DNA of 64,000 nt from Candidatus Melainabacteria bacterium (GCA_016212515.1 JACRFZ010000117.1:1-64000); one strand, 5' to 3'. Shown: positions 24,898-35,451, counted from the first letter of the stretch. Program-made: numbers and translations. The notes: a model not told the origin generated them from the letters alone.

Positions 24898-27800
24898 GTG
24901 CCGAAAAGAACCGACATTGAAAAGATCCTCGTCCTGGGTGCCGGACCAATCACCATTGGTCAGGCCTGCGAGTTTGACTATTCCGGCTCCCAGGCCTGCA
25001 AAGCCCTCAAGGATGAAGGCTACGAGGTAGTGCTCGTCAACTCCAACCCAGCCACCATCATGACCGACCCGGAAGTGGCGGACCGCACCTACGTAGAGCC
25101 CGTCACAGCCTCGGTAGTAAAGGAAGTAATCGCCCTGGAAAGACCCCAGGCCCTATTGCCTACCATGGGCGGTCAGACCAGCTTGAACGTGGCCGTGGAA
25201 CTGGCGGAAAGTGGCGTTCTGGCTGAATTCGATGTGGAGCTGATTGGAGCCAAACTGGAAGCCATCAAGCTGGCCGAAGACCGCGATCTGTTCAAGAGTA
25301 AAATGCTGGAGATCGGTCTCTACGTGCCCAACTCAGGCATCGCCAGAAATGCTTCCGAAGCCAGGGAAATTGGACAGCAGATCGGTTTTCCCATCATCAT
25401 CCGCCCGGCCTTCACCCTCGGTGGCGCCGGCGGTGGCATAGCCTATAACCAGGAAGAACTGGATGACATTGCCGCCCAGGGCCTGGCTGCTTCACCCGTG
25501 CAAGAGATCTTGCTGGAAGAGAGCGTGCTCGGCTGGAAGGAACTGGAGCTGGAAGTGATGAGGGATCGCCTCGACAATGTGGTGATCATTTGCTCCATCG
25601 AGAACCTGGATCCCATGGGCGTGCATACCGGCGACTCGATCACGGTGGCACCGCTGCAAACCATCTCCGACAAGGAATATCAGGCCCTGAGAGACGCCGC
25701 CATCAAGGTTATCCGAGCAATCGGAGTGGATACGGGCGGCTCCAACATCCAGTTTGGTATAAACCCCAGAGACGGCCGCATTGTCGTCATCGAAATGAAC
25801 CCCCGCGTCTCTCGTTCCTCGGCCCTGGCCAGCAAAGCCACCGGCTATCCGATTGCTAAAATTGCCGCCAAACTGGCTATCGGACTCACTCTTGATGAGA
25901 TCGCCAACGACATAACCAGAGAAACGAAGGCAGCCTTCGAACCGGTCCTCGATTACGTAGTCACTAAAATTCCCCGCTTCAACTTTGAAAAATTCCGCGG
26001 CGCCGACACCACCCTCACCACACAGATGAAGTCGGTGGGCGAAGTGATGGCCATCGGAAGAACCTTTCAAGAATCCATGCAAAAGGCCCTTCGTGGTCTG
26101 GAAGTAGGCCTGACCGGCTTCGCCGAAGTCTCAGGTCGCAACAAAGCTGATTTCTGGGAATGGCGTCGCCGCCTGGCACTGCCTTCCCACCACCGCATCA
26201 CCGATATCTACGGGGCTTTGAGCGCCGGTATCTCGGCTTCTGAAATCATCGAATTAACCCAGATTGATCCCTGGTTCGTTGAGAATCTGGCCCAACTGCA
26301 TCAGATCTCCGAGGAATTGAAAGCAGAATCCATCACCCTCGCTGATTTGGATTACGACTTATTGCGCCGCCTCAAGCGTCACGGCTTCGGTGACGCGCAG
26401 CTAGCCAGGCTGTGCGGTGTCACCGAAGAGGCCATGTACGAAAAACGCAAGGCACTGAATGTGATGCCGAGCTATAAGATGATTGACACCTGTTCGGCGG
26501 AATTCAGAGCCTACACGCCTTACATGTACTCCACCTATGAGAGCGAGTCGGAGATGTACCCGGCTGAAAAACCACGAGTCTTGATCCTGGGCGGCGGCCC
26601 TAATCGCATCGGTCAGGGCATCGAATTCGATTATTGCTGCGTGCATGCCAGCCTGGCCCTGAGAGAACTTGGTTATGAAGCCGTCATGATCAATTCCAAC
26701 CCGGAAACGGTCTCCACCGACTACGATGTCTCAGACCGTCTCTATTTCGAACCGCTTACCCTGGAAGACGTCACCAACATCGCTGAAATCGAAAAGCCGG
26801 AAGGCATAATCGTACAGCTAGGCGGACAGACCCCTCTCAAGCTGGCTCGAGGACTGGAAGCAAGAGGCTTTAAAATCCTCGGCACCAGCCCCGAGTCTAT
26901 CGACATGGCGGAGGACAGAGAAAGGTTCGGGGCGCTGATCAACACCCTTGGTTTGAAGCAACCGGAAGGAGCTATTGCACGCAGTGCCGAAGAAGCAGTG
27001 GAACTGGCTGCCAGAATCGGTTATCCGGTCATGGTCAGACCAAGCTACGTGCTGGGCGGAAGGGCAATGTCCATCGTCTATTCCCAGGACGATCTGGAGC
27101 GCTGGCTGAAAGAAGGCTTTGCCGCCAAGGACATGCACGTGCTCATCGATCAATTCCTGGAAAACGCCATCGAGATTGACGTAGACGCCATCTCAGATGG
27201 TCGCGCCACCGTCATCGCAGGCATCATGGAGCATATCGAACAGGCCGGTATCCACTCCGGGGACAGCACATGCGTCTTGCCCAGCCAGACCATTCCCTTC
27301 AAGATAGTGGAAGAAATCAGACGGGCCGTCAATGAGCTGGCGGACAGGCTGAAGGTGGTGGGCTTGATGAATATTCAGTTTGCCCTCAAGGGTGAAGAAC
27401 TCTTTATTCTGGAAGTGAATCCCCGGGCCTCACGCACCATTCCTTTCGTCTCCAAGGCCACCGGCGTACCCTGGGCGCGCATCGCCGCTTCCGTCATGGT
27501 GGGCAAGACCCTTTCGGAACTGGGCATTACTCCCAGACTCTTGCCGCCCCATGTGGCCGTCAAATCCGTGGTGATTCCCTTCAAACGCTTCGCCGGCTCA
27601 CAAATTGCTCTCGGTCCGGAAATGCGCTCCACCGGTGAGGTGATGGGCATAGCCAGCCAGTTCGGTCTGGCCTTTGCCAAAGCCCAACTGGCCTCGGGTC
27701 ATGGCTTGCCCGATCGCGGGCGAGTCTTTGTCAGCGTCTCCGATAGTCATAAGCAAGATCTCATTCCCATCGCCCAGAATCTTTACCAACTGGGCTTCGA

Positions 27801-28167
27801 GCTGATTGCCACAAGAGGCACGGCCGCCGTCATTAAGGCAGCAGGCATCCCCACTCTCACCACCAACAAGGTATCGGAAGGCAGACCCAACCTGGTGGAC
27901 CGCATCAAGAACGGCGAAATTCAACTGGTCGTCAATATTCCCTCCGGTCGAACCGCCAGAGACGATGATCAATTGATAAGAAGGGCGGCTATAAATTACA
28001 ACGTCCCGGTCGTGACTACGGTTTCTGGCGCCAGAGCGGTGGTTCAGGGCATAGCCGCCCTGGAAAGCGGTAATGCAGGCAGCACCGGCAGCTTCGCCGT
28101 CAAGAGCTTGCAGGACTACCACCAGAGCATTGCCTACTGGGAAACCACAAGTAATAAGCGCGTGTAA
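24898..28167 (+). CDS. carB: Carbamoyl-phosphate synthase large subunit
   Basis: 1089 residues, two homologous ATP-grasp halves ([20 protein letters not shown] near the start and [18 protein letters not shown] near the middle), an oligomerisation domain between them and a C-terminal MGS-like allosteric domain. It makes carbamoyl phosphate from bicarbonate, ammonia (from CarA) and 2 ATP for pyrimidine and arginine synthesis. I choose GTG 24898, which gives the family's usual MPKRTDI start and has GGAG six bases upstream. carA and other pyr genes are not adjacent. The 183-nt gap before it holds a TAAAAT at 24855 and a minimal ATG-TTT-TGA frame with its own ribosome binding site at 24760, of unknown meaning. 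Confidence 0.98.
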   Translation: MPKRTDIEKILVLGAGPITIGQACEFDYSGSQACKALKDEGYEVVLVNSNPATIMTDPEVADRTYVEPVTASVVKEVIALERPQALLPTMGGQTSLNVAVELAESGVLAEFDVELIGAKLEAIKLAEDRDLFKSKMLEIGLYVPNSGIARNASEAREIGQQIGFPIIIRPAFTLGGAGGGIAYNQEELDDIAAQGLAASPVQEILLEESVLGWKELELEVMRDRLDNVVIICSIENLDPMGVHTGDSITVAPLQTISDKEYQALRDAAIKVIRAIGVDTGGSNIQFGINPRDGRIVVIEMNPRVSRSSALASKATGYPIAKIAAKLAIGLTLDEIANDITRETKAAFEPVLDYVVTKIPRFNFEKFRGADTTLTTQMKSVGEVMAIGRTFQESMQKALRGLEVGLTGFAEVSGRNKADFWEWRRRLALPSHHRITDIYGALSAGISASEIIELTQIDPWFVENLAQLHQISEELKAESITLADLDYDLLRRLKRHGFGDAQLARLCGVTEEAMYEKRKALNVMPSYKMIDTCSAEFRAYTPYMYSTYESESEMYPAEKPRVLILGGGPNRIGQGIEFDYCCVHASLALRELGYEAVMINSNPETVSTDYDVSDRLYFEPLTLEDVTNIAEIEKPEGIIVQLGGQTPLKLARGLEARGFKILGTSPESIDMAEDRERFGALINTLGLKQPEGAIARSAEEAVELAARIGYPVMVRPSYVLGGRAMSIVYSQDDLERWLKEGFAAKDMHVLIDQFLENAIEIDVDAISDGRATVIAGIMEHIEQAGIHSGDSTCVLPSQTIPFKIVEEIRRAVNELADRLKVVGLMNIQFALKGEELFILEVNPRASRTIPFVSKATGVPWARIAASVMVGKTLSELGITPRLLPPHVAVKSVVIPFKRFAGSQIALGPEMRSTGEVMGIASQFGLAFAKAQLASGHGLPDRGRVFVSVSDSHKQDLIPIAQNLYQLGFELIATRGTAAVIKAAGIPTLTTNKVSEGRPNLVDRIKNGEIQLVVNIPSGRTARDDDQLIRRAAINYNVPVVTTVSGARAVVQGIAALESGNAGSTGSFAVKSLQDYHQSIAYWETTSNKRV

Positions 28168-28190
28168 GGTAAGTGCCGGGGCTTAAAGGC

Positions 28191-28196
28191 TATAAT
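28191..28196 (+). promoter_or_regulatory. Candidate -10 box upstream of deoC
   Basis: Perfect TATAAT in AAAGGCTATAATCC, 33 nt before the GTG start at 28230 and 23 nt after the carB stop. No convincing -35. It suggests that deoC has its own promoter even though it is only 62 nt from carB. Confidence 0.4.
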
Positions 28197-28229
28197 CCTG
28201 CAAAACTCTTGTTTTACAGGATTGAAATC

Positions 28230-28940
28230 GTGTCTAAAACAGCTGAAATAGCCAAATACATCGACCACACACTGCTTCTCCCTCAGGCTACCAAGGCCGA
28301 GGTGAGCAAGCTTTGTCAAGAAGCAATTCAGCATAACTTCTATGCTGTTTGCGTTAATCCCTGCTTCGTTCGCCAGGCCGTCAAGGAACTTTCTTCCTCG
28401 AAAGTAGCTGTAGCTACCGTAATTGGCTTTCCCCTGGGAGCCAATCTCACCGATACAAAAATTGCCGAAACCAATAAAGCAGTGTCGGAAGGTGCCGAAG
28501 AAATAGACATGGTGATCAACGTGGGCGCCCTCAAAGGCGGCGAACTCGACTACGTCACCGAAGAAATCAAGTCTGTGGTGAGAGCGGCTAAGAATGTGCC
28601 GGTAAAAGTAATCATCGAATGCGATCTGCTTTCCGATGATGAGAAAGTACAGGCCACCGAATGCTGCGTAAAAGCAGGAGCAGCCATGGTCAAGACTTCC
28701 ACCGGTTTTGTCAAAGACGGCAAGGGTGCCACCGTGGCCGATATCGAGCTAATCAAAAAAGCCCTGGCTGGAGCCAACCTTGGCATTAAAGCCTCGGCCG
28801 GCATTCGCGATTACGCCAAAGCCAAATCCTTAATTGAGGCCGGAGCCACCCGACTGGGAACATCTGCCTCCGTAGAAATAGTCAAAGGTGAAAGCGGTTC
28901 TTCACCAAAAGAAGACGAAAAGACAGCCGCCGCCTACTAG
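28230..28940 (+). CDS. deoC: Deoxyribose-phosphate aldolase
   Basis: 236 residues from GTG 28230, with AGGA about eight bases upstream. Class I aldolase TIM barrel: YIDHTLLLP at the start, Asp93 in EIDMVINVGALKGG, the Schiff-base lysine Lys155 in MVKTSTGF and the second lysine Lys187 in GIKASAGIRD. It cleaves 2-deoxyribose-5-phosphate to glyceraldehyde-3-phosphate and acetaldehyde in deoxynucleoside breakdown. Slightly longer than typical, with a charged tail of about 20 residues. The TPR gene starts 13 nt downstream. Confidence 0.95.
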   Translation: MSKTAEIAKYIDHTLLLPQATKAEVSKLCQEAIQHNFYAVCVNPCFVRQAVKELSSSKVAVATVIGFPLGANLTDTKIAETNKAVSEGAEEIDMVINVGALKGGELDYVTEEIKSVVRAAKNVPVKVIIECDLLSDDEKVQATECCVKAGAAMVKTSTGFVKDGKGATVADIELIKKALAGANLGIKASAGIRDYAKAKSLIEAGATRLGTSASVEIVKGESGSSPKEDEKTAAAY

Positions 28941-28953
28941 CAAGGAGATCGAA

Positions 28954-30012
28954 ATGAATTTTAGACAGGAACTGAAAGGTGCCGCGGCCAAAGTATTGGT
29001 CACCACCATCTGTGCCATGACCACACTGGCCCTGCCGGCTCTCGCGCAGGAAAGCGAAGCCATGAAAAAGGGCGAAGCTGCCTATCAGAAAATGAATCTG
29101 AAAGAAGCCGCCAATCAATTTCGGGAAGTAATCCGGCAGGAACCCGGCAACGCCAAAGCGCACCAGAGACTGGGAGCCGTTCTTGCCGCCATGGAAGATT
29201 ACGAGACGGCCATCCTCGAATGCAAACAGTCCATCAAACTTGATGGCAAAAACTTCCTTCCCCACGTGGTGCTCGGTCAGGTCCTGGCCAACCAGGGCAA
29301 GATGCAGGAAGCCCTGGGCGAATTCCAGGAAGCTTGCAAACTCAAACCTACAAGTTTCCGCTCCCATATGGACCTGGGCTTTGCTTGCACTCACATGGGT
29401 AAAATCGACGAAGCCATTGCCGCCTACCGCAAGGCAACTGAAATCAACAACAAAGATGCCTCGCCTCTCATTAACCTGGGCGTGCTTCTGGCTCAACAGG
29501 GCAAATACCCCCAGGCCATCGAAGCCGAGCAGCAAGCCATCACCCTCGATAAACGCGTACCGGAAGCCCACATCAACCTGGGAAATATCTACGCTGAATC
29601 AGGCGACACACAGTCTGCCGTTCAATCTTTCAAAGACGCTCTCAAGCTTGCCCCCGGGCATCCCAACGCGTTGAGCGGCCTGGGTTGGATGCTGGAGAAG
29701 CAGGGCGACTACAAAGGCGCTGTGGAGAACCAGAAGAAAGCCCTCAAGACCGTACCCAATTTTTCACCGGCCAAAAGAAGATTAGCCACGGCCCTTGCCG
29801 CCCTCGGTGATAACAAAGCAGCCGAAACCGAATTCAAAGGCGCCATCAAACTGGCTCCCAGAGACGTAACGGCCCATGTTGAGTATGCTCAGTTCCTGGA
29901 AAAGCAGGGACAGCGCGAATCAGCTTTGTCTGAGTACAAGAAGGCTCTGGAAATCAAACCGGATTCCAAAATAGCCCTTGAAGCCATGAACAAACTGGTA
30001 AAGACCAAATAA
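28954..30012 (+). CDS. Exported TPR-repeat protein
   Basis: 352 residues from ATG 28954, with AAGGAGAT upstream; the frame runs back into deoC but those codons are not used. A classical signal peptide ends at LPALAQ (about residue 28). Eight or nine TPR units fill the rest (for example AHQRLGAVLAAMEDYETAIL and SPLINLGVLLAQQGKYPQAI), with the consensus strongly kept. It is likely a periplasmic or surface scaffold. The stop codon is nine bases from the convergent kinase gene. Co-transcription with deoC is probable, but no functional link is evident. Confidence 0.85.
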   Translation: MNFRQELKGAAAKVLVTTICAMTTLALPALAQESEAMKKGEAAYQKMNLKEAANQFREVIRQEPGNAKAHQRLGAVLAAMEDYETAILECKQSIKLDGKNFLPHVVLGQVLANQGKMQEALGEFQEACKLKPTSFRSHMDLGFACTHMGKIDEAIAAYRKATEINNKDASPLINLGVLLAQQGKYPQAIEAEQQAITLDKRVPEAHINLGNIYAESGDTQSAVQSFKDALKLAPGHPNALSGLGWMLEKQGDYKGAVENQKKALKTVPNFSPAKRRLATALAALGDNKAAETEFKGAIKLAPRDVTAHVEYAQFLEKQGQRESALSEYKKALEIKPDSKIALEAMNKLVKTK

Positions 30013-30021
30013 GGTAAGCAA

Positions 30022-32019
30022 CTACTTCGGCTTGGTCTGACCATCTAGTTCTAGTTTGCCAAACTGCGCGGAGACGGCACCCATCCAATTGGAGTGCCAC
30101 ATGGTCTCCACGTACTGCTTGCGCACGGCACCCACCAGACCTAGATCCGGATTGGGAAGCCGCTTGATCAAAGCCAGATCTTCTTTCAGGGCTTCTTCGG
30201 CCTCTTTGTGTTTATTCTCACTGTTGAGCACCAGAGCATAGCCATAGAGTGCCCTGGCCGCCCAGATATTGTCGGGCATGCCGTGCGAGCGCCACCACTC
30301 CAGACCCAGCTTGTAGAAGCGCTCCGCTTCTCCAAAGTCACCCAGGCGCCGGTAGACATCGGCAAACTTAGCGGTAGCCTCCCAGTAAATAGTGGGATGC
30401 TGTTCTTTATCTTGGTCGGCAATGGCAAAGAGGCGATTATAAACCTCGGCCGCTTTGCGCAATTTATTTTGCCTGGAAAAGACATCGCCTAAAATACGCA
30501 AGCACTGAATGGTGGAGCCGTTCAAGGTCTCTTTGCCGTAAGCAAGTTCCACCGAGCGATTGGCAGCATTGACAGCCTCACTGTAATCACCGGCCCGGAA
30601 GGCCGCGTAAGCCACCATGCGAAAACACTCCGAAAGCGGTCCCGGGCCCTCCTGTCCGTCTTTCTCCAACTTCTCGGTGACGCTCACCAGTTTCTTGGAG
30701 TATTGTTCGGCATCATTCCAGTGCTGACAGTCGTAGTAAAGCTGCACCAGTACCAGAAGAGCATCGGCATACTCGCGGCAATTGGTGCCCATGTCTCTTT
30801 CGATGTTCTGTAAGGTGAGTTTGTTGGATTCCTCTTTATTGCCGAAGTCATCCACCGGCGTGGGTTTGTTTTGACCTGCCACCAGCCAGAGTTGATCGTT
30901 ATCAAAACTGGGATATTTCTTGGAGCCCTCCGGCTTCAAAATAAACCAGGACCAGAAACCGACTATACCCACCAGGATGACGATGGCCGAAGTCCAGATC
31001 AAGGCCTCCACGGAAATGCGCTTACCGCCGCGGCCTTCTCTCTTACGGGGTGTGACTTCTTGATAGACATAGGCCGTGTTTTCCCATTCGGCATCGGAAG
31101 CGGTCATGATCAAGTCGAGATCACTGGCTAATTCCTGGGCGGATTGATAGCGATTGTCGGGGTCTTTGGCCAGACATTTGCTCACCACATCTTCGAAGCG
31201 AGAAGAAACCGGCTCCATGGAGACATCGAGACCCATGGGGCGCGGATTATCATTCATGTGCTTGTAAGCGGTTTCCAGCACGTTCTTACCCACGAAGGGC
31301 GGCTTGCCGGTCAAAGATTCATAAATGACGCAACCCAGTGAATATATATCCGAGCGTAAGTCAACTTTTTTACCGGCACACTGCTCCGGGCTCAGATAGA
31401 GAGGACTGCCGAAGGTTTCCCGCGTGCGCGTCATGAATTGTTCAGACTTGCCGCCTTCGGTTTCGTCGGCAATGATTTTGGCTATGCCGAAATCGAGAAC
31501 CATAATGTCGTCGGAAAATTTCTGGTTATCGAGAATAATAATATTGCTCGGCTTCAAATCCCGGTGCACGATATCGGCTTTATTAGCCGCTTCCATGGCC
31601 TGGCACACCTGAATAAAAATGCCCACGGCCCGCTCCGGGCCTATGTGTCCGGTCTTCGAAAGCAGATCTTCGAGACTCTCGAAGATGAAGGGCTTCATCA
31701 CCAAAACCACCCGCCCATCAGCAAAAACCACGTCTTTGTAGGTGGCAATATGGGGATCGTTCAGGTTAATAAGAGCCCTTATCTTCTGTTCCAGCTTCTT
31801 ATAATTTTTGATGGAAGAAATCAGATGCTTGTGGATAATCTTCAGTACAACCGTCTGCCGATTGTTTGTATCGGTGGCTCTGTAAACTGTACTGAGTCCG
31901 CCTTCAGCTATCTTTTCCTCTACCTCATAATGGTCTAAGACTTTACCGACAAAGCTATCTTTGCCAATAAAACCCTGGTCGTCTTTTTGCAGGTTGAACT
32001 TGTCTTTTCCTGAAGTCAT
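30022..32019 (-). CDS. Membrane Ser/Thr protein kinase with extracytoplasmic TPR domain
   Basis: 665 residues. Hanks-type kinase domain at about 30-305: glycine loop IAEGGLSTVYRA, ATP lysine Lys60, catalytic HRD at 152-154 (HRDLKPSNI), DFG at 176-178 and an SPEQCAGKKVDLRSD activation-segment end. All catalytic residues are present. A single transmembrane helix lies at about 338-361. The outer portion (about 400-655) is TPR-like helix. Such kinases sense extracellular or periplasmic signals and phosphorylate cytoplasmic proteins; the targets are unknown. It is 16 nt downstream of a second kinase of the same plan, so both are probably on one transcript. Confidence 0.93.
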   Translation of the reverse strand: MTSGKDKFNLQKDDQGFIGKDSFVGKVLDHYEVEEKIAEGGLSTVYRATDTNNRQTVVLKIIHKHLISSIKNYKKLEQKIRALINLNDPHIATYKDVVFADGRVVLVMKPFIFESLEDLLSKTGHIGPERAVGIFIQVCQAMEAANKADIVHRDLKPSNIIILDNQKFSDDIMVLDFGIAKIIADETEGGKSEQFMTRTRETFGSPLYLSPEQCAGKKVDLRSDIYSLGCVIYESLTGKPPFVGKNVLETAYKHMNDNPRPMGLDVSMEPVSSRFEDVVSKCLAKDPDNRYQSAQELASDLDLIMTASDAEWENTAYVYQEVTPRKREGRGGKRISVEALIWTSAIVILVGIVGFWSWFILKPEGSKKYPSFDNDQLWLVAGQNKPTPVDDFGNKEESNKLTLQNIERDMGTNCREYADALLVLVQLYYDCQHWNDAEQYSKKLVSVTEKLEKDGQEGPGPLSECFRMVAYAAFRAGDYSEAVNAANRSVELAYGKETLNGSTIQCLRILGDVFSRQNKLRKAAEVYNRLFAIADQDKEQHPTIYWEATAKFADVYRRLGDFGEAERFYKLGLEWWRSHGMPDNIWAARALYGYALVLNSENKHKEAEEALKEDLALIKRLPNPDLGLVGAVRKQYVETMWHSNWMGAVSAQFGKLELDGQTKPK

Positions 32020-32035
32020 GCTTTAACTCATTCAC

Positions 32036-34096
32036 CTAAATTGCATTTTTGAATCTGAACAAAAGCGAGCCAAACCAATCATAATGCTTTATAGACTCAT
32101 ATGCATAACCGGCACAGGCGGATCGCTCCAATCCGCTCAAAGCAGGCAGTGCCCGGGAAAACTCCTGAAAGGCCAACTTATAGGCACCGGCATGTTCCAG
32201 CTCCAGCAAATAAAGTCCGTGGCGAAAGCGCAGTTGCGCCATCACTTTTGCTTCCTGGGGCGACTTGCCGTAGCCGGCTTTCTCCAACTCCGGCAAAGCC
32301 TTCTCATAAGGGTCCTTTTCCCTGTCAAATTTCTCAGTGATGCGGCAAAGCTCTGCCAGGTTTGCCTTTTTCAAGGCTGAGCCGTAAGCAGTATAGGCAT
32401 CCCCGTCCACAACCTCGCCGTCAAGTTTGAGATTCTTGCTCACCACTTCCATGGCTTTGACCAGATCTTGCTGCTCTTCCAGTACTAAGGCAAAGACCGT
32501 ATAGGCCCTGTTCAACCACTGGGGATCACCTTTTTCGACGATCTTCCCATCATCCAGAAGATCTTCCAGGGCGTGCTCGCTTTCCACCAGGTCCCGGCCG
32601 GGGCTTGAGGAGACAGACAAACCGGCGTCAAGGGCACGCTGCTTTTTGACCCGCTCCAGTTGATAGTAAGCCCAGACTGCACCGGTGGCGCTGATTAGCT
32701 TGTCGCGCCGATTGCCGCTACCCTCACTATCATCATAGGTGCAACTATCAAATTCCTTCAAACGCTCATAGGCATCGTTATAGCGAGAGCCGGCCGTAGC
32801 ATAGTTCTTCTCCTCCAGAAAAAGCGCGGCGGAGGCTAGCAGCGTCTGCACCTGACTTTTCAAAGTCTGGCCGGTGGGAGTCTTGGTATCCTTGGAAACC
32901 AGAGAGATAGAGCTGTCGTTTCTAAGAATCCGGGCCTTCCTTTCCGTGAAACCCGGTGGAACCAAGGGTTTGTAACTGAGTGGCGGCAAGGGTTGCTTCA
33001 GTTGCAGCAAATGCTCCTGTACCCTGGCCACCGGCCAGAGGGAATAAACGGCCAGTGACATGACAAAGACGGTGGCTACTGCCGCCGTCAAAAGAGAGAA
33101 GATGAGGAGCCGCGCATCTTTTTCGTTTTTATCCGGCTTACGTTTCTCTGTATCCAGCCGCGGACCAAGGGGAATGGCATGGAGAGCATCTTCCAACTCT
33201 TCCATATCGGCAAAGCGGTTATTGGGATCCTTTTCCAGGCAGCGCTCCACAATAGTCTTCATCATGGCATAGCCTTCCGAATCAGCCGCCATCCTCTCCA
33301 GAAGGGTGAGATCCGGTTTTTCCTCCACGTGCTTGATCATGGTTTCGGTGGCATTGCGCCCATTGATCAATTTGCGACCCGTGAGCGCTTCAAACATAAG
33401 ACAGCCGAGGGAATAAATATCGGCGCGCCCGTCCACAGCTCGTCCCATACACTGTTCGGGACTCATATAAACCGGAGATCCGAAAACCTCTCCGGTCTTG
33501 GTAAGAGAGTGGGCATCCCGACCGGCACTCTGGACAAACTTGGCAATACCGAAATCCACCAGCTTCACCTGGGCGTCCTTGAGATCGCCGCCGGCCAGGA
33601 TCAACATAATATTGCTGGGCTTCATGTCCCGGTGCACTATCCCTTTGGCATGAGCATGGCCAAGACCATGACAGACCTTTAGAAAAATAGGCACCGCCTC
33701 TTCCAGGCTGAGTCGCCCCCGACCGTCCTCGGAATTTTCCCGACGACTATCGAGAAGATCCGCCAGAGACGACCCCTCAAGAAATTCAAGGATCAAATAA
33801 AAACCATGTTCGGAAGCACCGCAGTCATAAACTTGCACCACATTGGCGTGGGCCAGACTACCGGAGGTCATGGCCTCCTGCTGAAAACGCTTAACGGCGT
33901 TCTCGTCCTGGGATAGGTCGGCCTTGAGAAACTTAACTGCCCCTATCTTATTCATGATCACATGGCGAGCACGATAGACCTCGCTCATGCCCCCTTCACC
34001 GATGGCATCGAGAATCTCCCAGCGATCGAGAATACGGCCGGTCATGCTGTTCGGGGCCGCATTAAGGTTCTGATTGTGTCCGAAATTTTCGCTCAT
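32036..34096 (-). CDS. Membrane Ser/Thr protein kinase with extracytoplasmic helical domain
   Basis: 686 residues. Kinase domain at about 25-305: glycine loop IGEGGMSEVYRA, Lys55, HRD at 155-157 (HRDMKPSNIML) and DFG at 181-183, all intact. The transmembrane helix spans about 330-354. The outer 330 residues are helical with TPR-like arrangement (YATAGSRYNDAYERLKEF and similar). It is first in a two-kinase operon and divergent from a secreted protein gene across 64 nt. Kinase halves of the two genes are clearly related while the outer halves have diverged, as expected for duplicated receptors with different inputs. Confidence 0.93.
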   Translation of the reverse strand: MSENFGHNQNLNAAPNSMTGRILDRWEILDAIGEGGMSEVYRARHVIMNKIGAVKFLKADLSQDENAVKRFQQEAMTSGSLAHANVVQVYDCGASEHGFYLILEFLEGSSLADLLDSRRENSEDGRGRLSLEEAVPIFLKVCHGLGHAHAKGIVHRDMKPSNIMLILAGGDLKDAQVKLVDFGIAKFVQSAGRDAHSLTKTGEVFGSPVYMSPEQCMGRAVDGRADIYSLGCLMFEALTGRKLINGRNATETMIKHVEEKPDLTLLERMAADSEGYAMMKTIVERCLEKDPNNRFADMEELEDALHAIPLGPRLDTEKRKPDKNEKDARLLIFSLLTAAVATVFVMSLAVYSLWPVARVQEHLLQLKQPLPPLSYKPLVPPGFTERKARILRNDSSISLVSKDTKTPTGQTLKSQVQTLLASAALFLEEKNYATAGSRYNDAYERLKEFDSCTYDDSEGSGNRRDKLISATGAVWAYYQLERVKKQRALDAGLSVSSSPGRDLVESEHALEDLLDDGKIVEKGDPQWLNRAYTVFALVLEEQQDLVKAMEVVSKNLKLDGEVVDGDAYTAYGSALKKANLAELCRITEKFDREKDPYEKALPELEKAGYGKSPQEAKVMAQLRFRHGLYLLELEHAGAYKLAFQEFSRALPALSGLERSACAGYAYESIKHYDWFGSLLFRFKNAI

Positions 34097-34125
34097 CGCC
34101 TTTAGTCTAACACTCTACGATCACC

Positions 34126-34131
34126 TATAAT
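34126..34131 (+). promoter_or_regulatory. Candidate -10 box upstream of the secreted protein gene
   Basis: TATAAT in CACCTATAATTCAG, 29 nt before ATG 34161, within the 64-nt divergent region shared with the kinase operon. No clear -35. Confidence 0.4.
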
Positions 34132-34160
34132 TCAGATGCCAAGCCTGGAGACGGGGAGCA

Positions 34161-34871
34161 ATGCAGTTTAATTCATCACCGTTTCGCGGGCTTCTTCTCC
34201 TGCCTCTGGCCCTCGCCCTGAGCGTACCTCCCGGGCTGACCCTGACCGAAAGCGGTTGGGTCTTCAAACAAGATAGTGCCCGTTATGGTCGCCTTACTTG
34301 CTATGTCACAAAATCAAGATTTCGCATGGATGCCATGGACTTGCGGCTGCATATCAGGGCGCCCTTCAAAATGATTTCCATGTACAACACCGACACCAGG
34401 CTCAAGTACGGCATCTCCGTGGAGAGCATAGCGGAAAGGCTGGGACTGAGAAAACTGTCCGATAAAGACAAGAAAGCCGGCACCATAGAAGTGCTCAGGC
34501 AGACCGAGAAGCGTACCATCGCCGGCTTCGCCTGCCAGGGTTATGCCTCCGAACATGTCAAAGCAAACAAACAGGTAATTCCCAGGCTCAAAATCTACGC
34601 CACTAAAACCCTCGACCTTCCCAAGAGTATGGAATACGCCTGCGCCCGCCTCACCGACTGTCCGCCGGGAATAGGGTTTCCCCTGCGCCTGCAATATTAC
34701 GAATCCTGCACCGATGAAGCAACGCACAAAAGGGGTTACAAGCTCACCCAGTTGCTCAATACCTTAAAGGCCGAACAAACAAACCTGGACGACTCCATCT
34801 TCAAGGAGCCCACGGGCTTCAAGAACGCCCGGGACGAAACAGAGATTATTATGGGCGGCACCGCTTTCTAG
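34161..34871 (+). CDS. Secreted protein of unknown function
   Basis: 236 residues with a signal peptide (LLLLPLALALSVPPGLTLT) and GGGGAG ribosome binding site. The mature part is beta-rich (RYGRLTCYVTKSRFRMDAMD, RTIAGFACQGYAS), resembling DUF4412-type periplasmic proteins that look like lipoprotein carriers. I make this comparison cautiously from strand pattern and the TxAGxxCxxY-type motif. Four cysteines remain after cleavage and could form disulfides. It is transcribed divergently from the two-kinase operon and could be an element of the same pathway. Confidence 0.7.
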   Translation: MQFNSSPFRGLLLLPLALALSVPPGLTLTESGWVFKQDSARYGRLTCYVTKSRFRMDAMDLRLHIRAPFKMISMYNTDTRLKYGISVESIAERLGLRKLSDKDKKAGTIEVLRQTEKRTIAGFACQGYASEHVKANKQVIPRLKIYATKTLDLPKSMEYACARLTDCPPGIGFPLRLQYYESCTDEATHKRGYKLTQLLNTLKAEQTNLDDSIFKEPTGFKNARDETEIIMGGTAF

Positions 34872-35229
34872 ATTTCAAGAACGAGATGTCATTGACGCCC
34901 CTCTCAAGACAGAAGACATGAACTGTCATTGATTAAGCATAGCTAATTAAGATTCGTTCTCATCCTCCGGGATGATTTCCGCCCTCCTGCCATCCAGGCG
35001 GCATCGCCAAACGCAAGCAGGCAGGCACTTTCAATTTGCTCAGAAAGAATCGCAGAGAACTCTTAGAGGGGCTTAATTGACTGACAGATTACCAAATGAT
35101 AGCCTTTCATCTGTTCGCTAATGAGAATTAATCGCAATACAAAAATTGCAATAATGCAAAAATTGGCAAGGTAGGGAAACCTCCAGATATCTATTAAATG
35201 AATTTTGGGCTTAGAAAAGGAGTTCATCA
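34872..35229. other. Intergenic region upstream of the Tad operon
   Basis: 358 nt without a gene. The first part is mixed; the last 130 nt are AT-rich (for example AATCGCAATACAAAAATTGC), consistent with the Tad operon promoter. A strong AAAAGGAG ribosome binding site ends it at about 35215. I saw no riboswitch, tRNA or terminator that I could defend. GTCATTGA occurs twice, at about 34888 and 34926. Confidence 0.5.
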
Positions 35230-35451
35230 ATGAATCGCAGAAAACGTGGACAGAGCATGGTTGAGTACGCTCTCGGTATCGGCTGTGTAGCTGCTCTTTG
35301 TGTAGTGGCTCTCGGTTCCCTCGGGCACATTGCCGGCGATATGGTTTGGAAAGTAGAACAGGCCACCAACTACGGCGGTACCAAATCCACCGAACCGGGT
35401 CGCACCATTCAGGTTGCCGGCGACGCCGCCAAGCCCTGGATCATCGACTAG
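35230..35451 (+). CDS. flp: Flp-type pilin
   Basis: 73 residues. The prepilin motif is MNRRKRG|QSMVEYAL: cleavage after Gly7, with Glu at +5 and Tyr at +6, the signature of Flp/Tad pilins. A hydrophobic helix follows (GIGCVAALCVVALGSLG), then a 30-residue polar tail. It would be the major subunit of the Tad pilus encoded downstream, matured by a TadV/CpaA peptidase that is not in this window. Strong ribosome binding site AAAAGGAG. The mature length of about 66 residues is typical. Confidence 0.88.
   Translation: MNRRKRGQSMVEYALGIGCVAALCVVALGSLGHIAGDMVWKVEQATNYGGTKSTEPGRTIQVAGDAAKPWIID

Noticed and set aside
35116-35140. Fur-box-like sequence upstream of flp
   Set aside because: TGAGAATTAATCGCA matches about ten of fourteen palindrome positions, which is not convincing in an AT-rich region.
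35150-35215. Cyclic-di-GMP riboswitch before the Tad operon
   Set aside because: I looked because Tad pili are often controlled by this messenger, but the conserved GEMM core is not present.
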